This document shows positions 4,928 to 7,845 of a DNA stretch of 7,845 nucleotides, piece by piece. Every line of letters starts with the position of its first letter. Position 1 is the first letter of the stretch. This DNA comes from Planctomycetota bacterium (GTDB taxonomy: Bacteria > Planctomycetota > MHYJ01 > JACPRB01). A model generated the notes under the pieces. The model saw only the letters and a list, made by a program, of their open reading frames with translations. It searched no databases and was not told where the DNA came from. The position numbers were made by a program, and so were the translations under genes. The stretch is from NCBI GenBank assembly GCA_016200125.1, contig JACQFK010000146.1, forward strand, positions 1-7,845, written 5' to 3'.

Positions 4928-7845
4928 GGCGGCTCGCGGCGCTCGTCTTCATCCTGCTGGGAGCGCCGGCGGCGCCCGGCCAGGACGAGCCCTTCGATCC
5001 CGCCCGGGTCAACAAGTGGATCGTCTCGCTGTCCGAGGATCCCTCCCAGGAGGCGCAGGTCGGCGAGCTGCACGCCTACCTGAAGAAGCACGGAAAGCTC
5101 GCGCTGGTCTACTCGAAGTTCGAGGAGTCCTTCGAGCGGCGGCCGAGTGACGCGAAGCTGCGCTACCTGCTGGGGAGGCTCTACCTCCGGGACGGGAACC
5201 GGGCGGGCGCGCTCAAGTGCTACACGGCGGCGGCGCAGGCGGACCCCGACTACGCCTACACGTACCTGGCGCAGGCCGAGCTTTTCCAGGAGCAGGGCGA
5301 CGAGAAGAACCTCGTCGTCGCGCTCGAGGGGGTGATCCAGTCCTCGAAGGAGAAGCCCGCGGTCGCCGGCGCGGTCCGCAAGCTGGCGGGCTACTACGCG
5401 AAGCGGCAGGACCTGGACCGCTCGGCGTCGCTCTGGGCGGCGCTCGGCGAGCGCTTCCCGGAGGACGCGGCGATCCTGAACGAGGCGCTGCGCGGGATCG
5501 TCTCGGCGGGCAAGCTCCCCCGCGCCGCGGACTTCCTCCGCACGATCCTCGCGTTCAAGGGGCTGGCGCCTTCGGAGCGCGCGCGCCTCTTCCTCGAGCT
5601 CGCGTCGCTGGAGCGCCGCACCGGCCGGACGGCCGACGCCTCCCGCTCGCTCGCCGAGGCGTCCAAGGCGGCGCAGAACGATCCGGCGCTCGCGCGGAAG
5701 GTCGACGAGAGCATCCTCGCCTACTACCGCGACGAGGACCGGCTGAAGGAGCTGGCCGAGGAGCGCGAGAAGGAGCTCACCCTCAACCCGGCCAGCGCGG
5801 TCCATGTCTGGCGCCTGGCCCGGGTCCGGATGGCCCAGGGAAGCTTCCAGATGGCCCGGGAGCTGCTCGCCCGGGGCCTCGAGATGCACCCGGGGCACCT
5901 GCTCCTCCTGGCGGCGCTCGCGGACGTGGCGGCGGGGCAGGGCAAGTACGTCGAGGTCCGCGAGCTGGCGATCCAGCTCGCCGCCCGCGAGCCCCTGCTG
6001 CGCGAGCACCGCAAGCGGGAGGGCCTGGCCTGCCTGGAGCTCGGCAAGTTCGACGAGGCGGACCTCTGCTTCAAGGCCTACGCGGACACGCCGGCGGAGA
6101 TGGTCGACGTGGCCCAGCTCTACGAGAAGCGCGGCCGCTTCACCGACGCGGCGGCCTATTACCGGCGGGCCCTGGACCTGAAGCCGGAGGCCGCCTGGAG
6201 CCGCGCGCTGGTCGGGCTCCTGGTGCGGCTCGACCGGCTGACCGAGGCGGAGCAGGAGGCGGTCCGCTGCACCGCGGGCGACCGGGAGCGCTGGGCCCTG
6301 CTGCGGGACCTCCTCGTCCAGCGGGGCGAGCCGGCGAAGGCCTGCGCCTACGCGCTCAAGGACGTCGAGTCGAACCCCAAGGACTTTGCCGCGCTGATGG
6401 GCCTCGGCCGGCTCCAGGCGAAGCACGCGCCGCTCGATTCGGAGGCCAGCTTCCGCAAGGCGCTCGACCTCGCGAAGAAGGGCGAGCGGGGCGCCGTCTA
6501 CGAGGAGCTGGCGGGGCTCGTCGGGGCGCTGGGGCTCGCCAAGTTCACGCTGCTCCGCAACGAGATCGAGACGCGCCTCAAGGCGGAGCCCGGAGACGGA
6601 GGCTACTACTACGCCCTCTTCCGGATGCAGCCCGGACAGTACAGGATCCTCGAGGAGGGCCGGAGCAACGATCCCCGCCACGTCGGCCTGCGCCAGGAGC
6701 TCGCCAGCCATTTCCTCCAGGAGAAGCAGTTCGACGTCGCGATCGACCTCTACCGCGAGCTGATCGAGGTCGATCCTCCGCGCCGGGACCACTACGTCCA
6801 CGCGATCGGCGAGATCTACTGGGCGCTCGGACACAAGGACGAGGCCTTCTCCTGGTGGGCGAAGGTGCAGGGCACGGCGAAGGACAAGGTCGGCCTCACC
6901 TTCCAGCTCGCCAAGAAGTACGAGTCGGAGAAGCGCTACCCGCAGGCGATCGACCTGCTCCAGCAGATCATCCGGGAGGAGCCCGACGGCGTGCTCTATC
7001 ACTGGGCGCTGGCCCAGCTCTACCGCCAGGTGAGCAATGCGGAGGGGGCGCTGCAGGAGTTCAAGTGGATCCTCGCGCACGCCAAGGACGAGGGCTACCT
7101 CCGGACGGCCCGGCAGGTGCTGTCGGAGAAGCTCTCGGAGCGCGGCCGCGCCTACCTGGAGGAGGGCTCCTTCTCGCGGGCGCTGGAGGAATTCTCGGAG
7201 GCGCTGCGCTACGCGCCCGACGAGCCGGCGACCGGCACCCTGCTGGCCCAGATGGCGAAGGCCTGCGAGCACCTGCGGGACTACGCGAAGGCCGCGCAGC
7301 AGTACCACCTGCTCCTCAGCCGCTTCCCGGGCATGATCGTCGAGGCGTCGAAGGGCCGCACGATGAACGCCCAGCTCTTCGCCACGCTGCAGCTCCGGGG
7401 CAACCCCGAGTGTCTCAAGGCCTACGAGGACGCCGTGGGGGCCCAGGCCAAGAAGCTGCTCGACGAGGCGGTCCAGAAGAACGACCGCGCGGGCCTGGAG
7501 CGCGTGCTCGCGCTCTACCCGATGAGCCGCGCGGCCGGCGACGCCGTGTTCGCGCTCGCGGAGGCCCACCGGAAGGACGGCGCGGCGGCGAAGGCCGCCG
7601 GCTGGTACGAGCGGCTCCTCGCCGAATACTCGCTCGCGGCCGGGGACGAGGCCGTGGTGCGCGCCCGCATCATCGAGCTCGCGGCCCAGCTCAAGGACTG
7701 GGGCACCGTGAGCACGCAGGTCGGCGAGCTTCTCGCCCGCTCGAAGGACAAGGTCGTCCCGCTGGACGGGAAGACCGTCAACGTGAAGGACTTCGTCAAG
7801 CCCTGGCAGAAGGAGCTCGCGACGCACGGCGTGGGCCCCGGCGCC
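4924..7845 (+). CDS. Large secreted TPR-repeat protein (3' end outside window)
   Basis: An open frame of 974 codons with no stop before the window edge. A signal peptide is clear: MRR, hydrophobic LAALVFILLGAPAA, and probable cleavage near APG/QDE (residues 17-22). The rest is almost continuous paired helices of tetratricopeptide type. The best units are around residues 80-112 (YLLGRLYLRDGNRAGALKCY), 296-325 (LARVRMAQGSFQMARELL), 396-425 (VAQLYEKRGRFTDAAAYY), 592-619 (ASHFLQEKQFDVAIDLY), 660-690 (FQLAKKYESEKRYPQAIDLL), 739-766 (ERGRAYLEEGSFSRALEEF) and 776-800. TPR arrays are protein-binding scaffolds, so this is probably a periplasmic or surface scaffold made with the MoxR-DUF58 module. The last visible stretch (about 945-974, VPLDGKTVNVKDFVKPWQKE) breaks from the helical pattern and is richer in Gly, Pro and beta-forming residues, suggesting that a different domain begins there. 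In some GC-rich bacteria similar TPR arrays precede PQQ-type beta-propellers; that would be a guess here. The function is otherwise unrecognised. Confidence 0.88.
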   Translation, partial: MRRLAALVFILLGAPAAPGQDEPFDPARVNKWIVSLSEDPSQEAQVGELHAYLKKHGKLALVYSKFEESFERRPSDAKLRYLLGRLYLRDGNRAGALKCYTAAAQADPDYAYTYLAQAELFQEQGDEKNLVVALEGVIQSSKEKPAVAGAVRKLAGYYAKRQDLDRSASLWAALGERFPEDAAILNEALRGIVSAGKLPRAADFLRTILAFKGLAPSERARLFLELASLERRTGRTADASRSLAEASKAAQNDPALARKVDESILAYYRDEDRLKELAEEREKELTLNPASAVHVWRLARVRMAQGSFQMARELLARGLEMHPGHLLLLAALADVAAGQGKYVEVRELAIQLAAREPLLREHRKREGLACLELGKFDEADLCFKAYADTPAEMVDVAQLYEKRGRFTDAAAYYRRALDLKPEAAWSRALVGLLVRLDRLTEAEQEAVRCTAGDRERWALLRDLLVQRGEPAKACAYALKDVESNPKDFAALMGLGRLQAKHAPLDSEASFRKALDLAKKGERGAVYEELAGLVGALGLAKFTLLRNEIETRLKAEPGDGGYYYALFRMQPGQYRILEEGRSNDPRHVGLRQELASHFLQEKQFDVAIDLYRELIEVDPPRRDHYVHAIGEIYWALGHKDEAFSWWAKVQGTAKDKVGLTFQLAKKYESEKRYPQAIDLLQQIIREEPDGVLYHWALAQLYRQVSNAEGALQEFKWILAHAKDEGYLRTARQVLSEKLSERGRAYLEEGSFSRALEEFSEALRYAPDEPATGTLLAQMAKACEHLRDYAKAAQQYHLLLSRFPGMIVEASKGRTMNAQLFATLQLRGNPECLKAYEDAVGAQAKKLLDEAVQKNDRAGLERVLALYPMSRAAGDAVFALAEAHRKDGAAAKAAGWYERLLAEYSLAAGDEAVVRARIIELAAQLKDWGTVSTQVGELLARSKDKVVPLDGKTVNVKDFVKPWQKELATHGVGPGA

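Noticed and set aside
4849..7827. 992-codon open frame on the minus strand opposite the TPR gene
   Set aside because: It has the same low-complexity Arg/Leu/Glu/Ala composition and no domain signal. The + strand frame has a signal peptide, an ATGA-coupled start and regular TPR units.

Overview
The window is GC-rich (by eye about two thirds G+C or more) and densely coded on the + strand. It holds the last codons of one gene, a short intergenic region with a striking palindromic element, and a tightly spaced run of four genes that reads as one operon. No RNA gene, insertion sequence, CRISPR array or origin was seen. Gene content suggests a Planctomycetota-like or similar GC-rich, Gram-negative-type bacterium: a secreted squalene-cyclase-like/DUF4159 protein, a MoxR ATPase, a DUF58 protein and a giant secreted TPR protein. 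This taxonomic call is inference from family content, not from a marker gene.

Layout. Positions 2-82 are the probable 3' end of an upstream gene. Positions 91-150 hold two adjacent 29-bp near-perfect palindromes. Each is a hairpin with a 12-bp stem, and their 5-nt loops (ACGGG and CCCGT) are complementary, so the pair can also fold as one 29-bp hairpin. The element is about 41% GC in its first unit, in strong contrast to the coding sequence. Gene A (188-2920) encodes an exported protein with four QW-type motifs of the prenyltransferase/squalene-cyclase toroid fold, followed by two diverged copies of a DUF4159 module. Gene B (2937-4022) encodes a MoxR-family AAA+ ATPase. Gene C (4025-4927) encodes a DUF58 protein with a von Willebrand A MIDAS site. 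Gene D (4924 to the window end, 3' end missing) encodes an exported protein made almost wholly of TPR-like helical repeats.

How they may work together. MoxR ATPases and DUF58/vWA proteins are a well-known co-occurring pair. They are thought to act as a chaperone-like module that matures or remodels envelope or secreted protein complexes. The 16-nt gap A-B, 2-nt gap B-C and 4-nt ATGA overlap C-D indicate co-transcription and partial translational coupling. The likely picture is a cytoplasmic MoxR-DUF58 module made together with two large exported scaffold proteins, which are candidate clients or partners. The substrate and biological output cannot be read from the sequence.

The least explained item is the double palindrome just upstream of the operon. 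It could be a terminator, a cis-regulatory RNA structure, a protein-binding operator or a dispersed REP/MITE-like element. The tandem DUF4159 duplication with conserved vicinal cysteines is the most distinctive protein-level feature.
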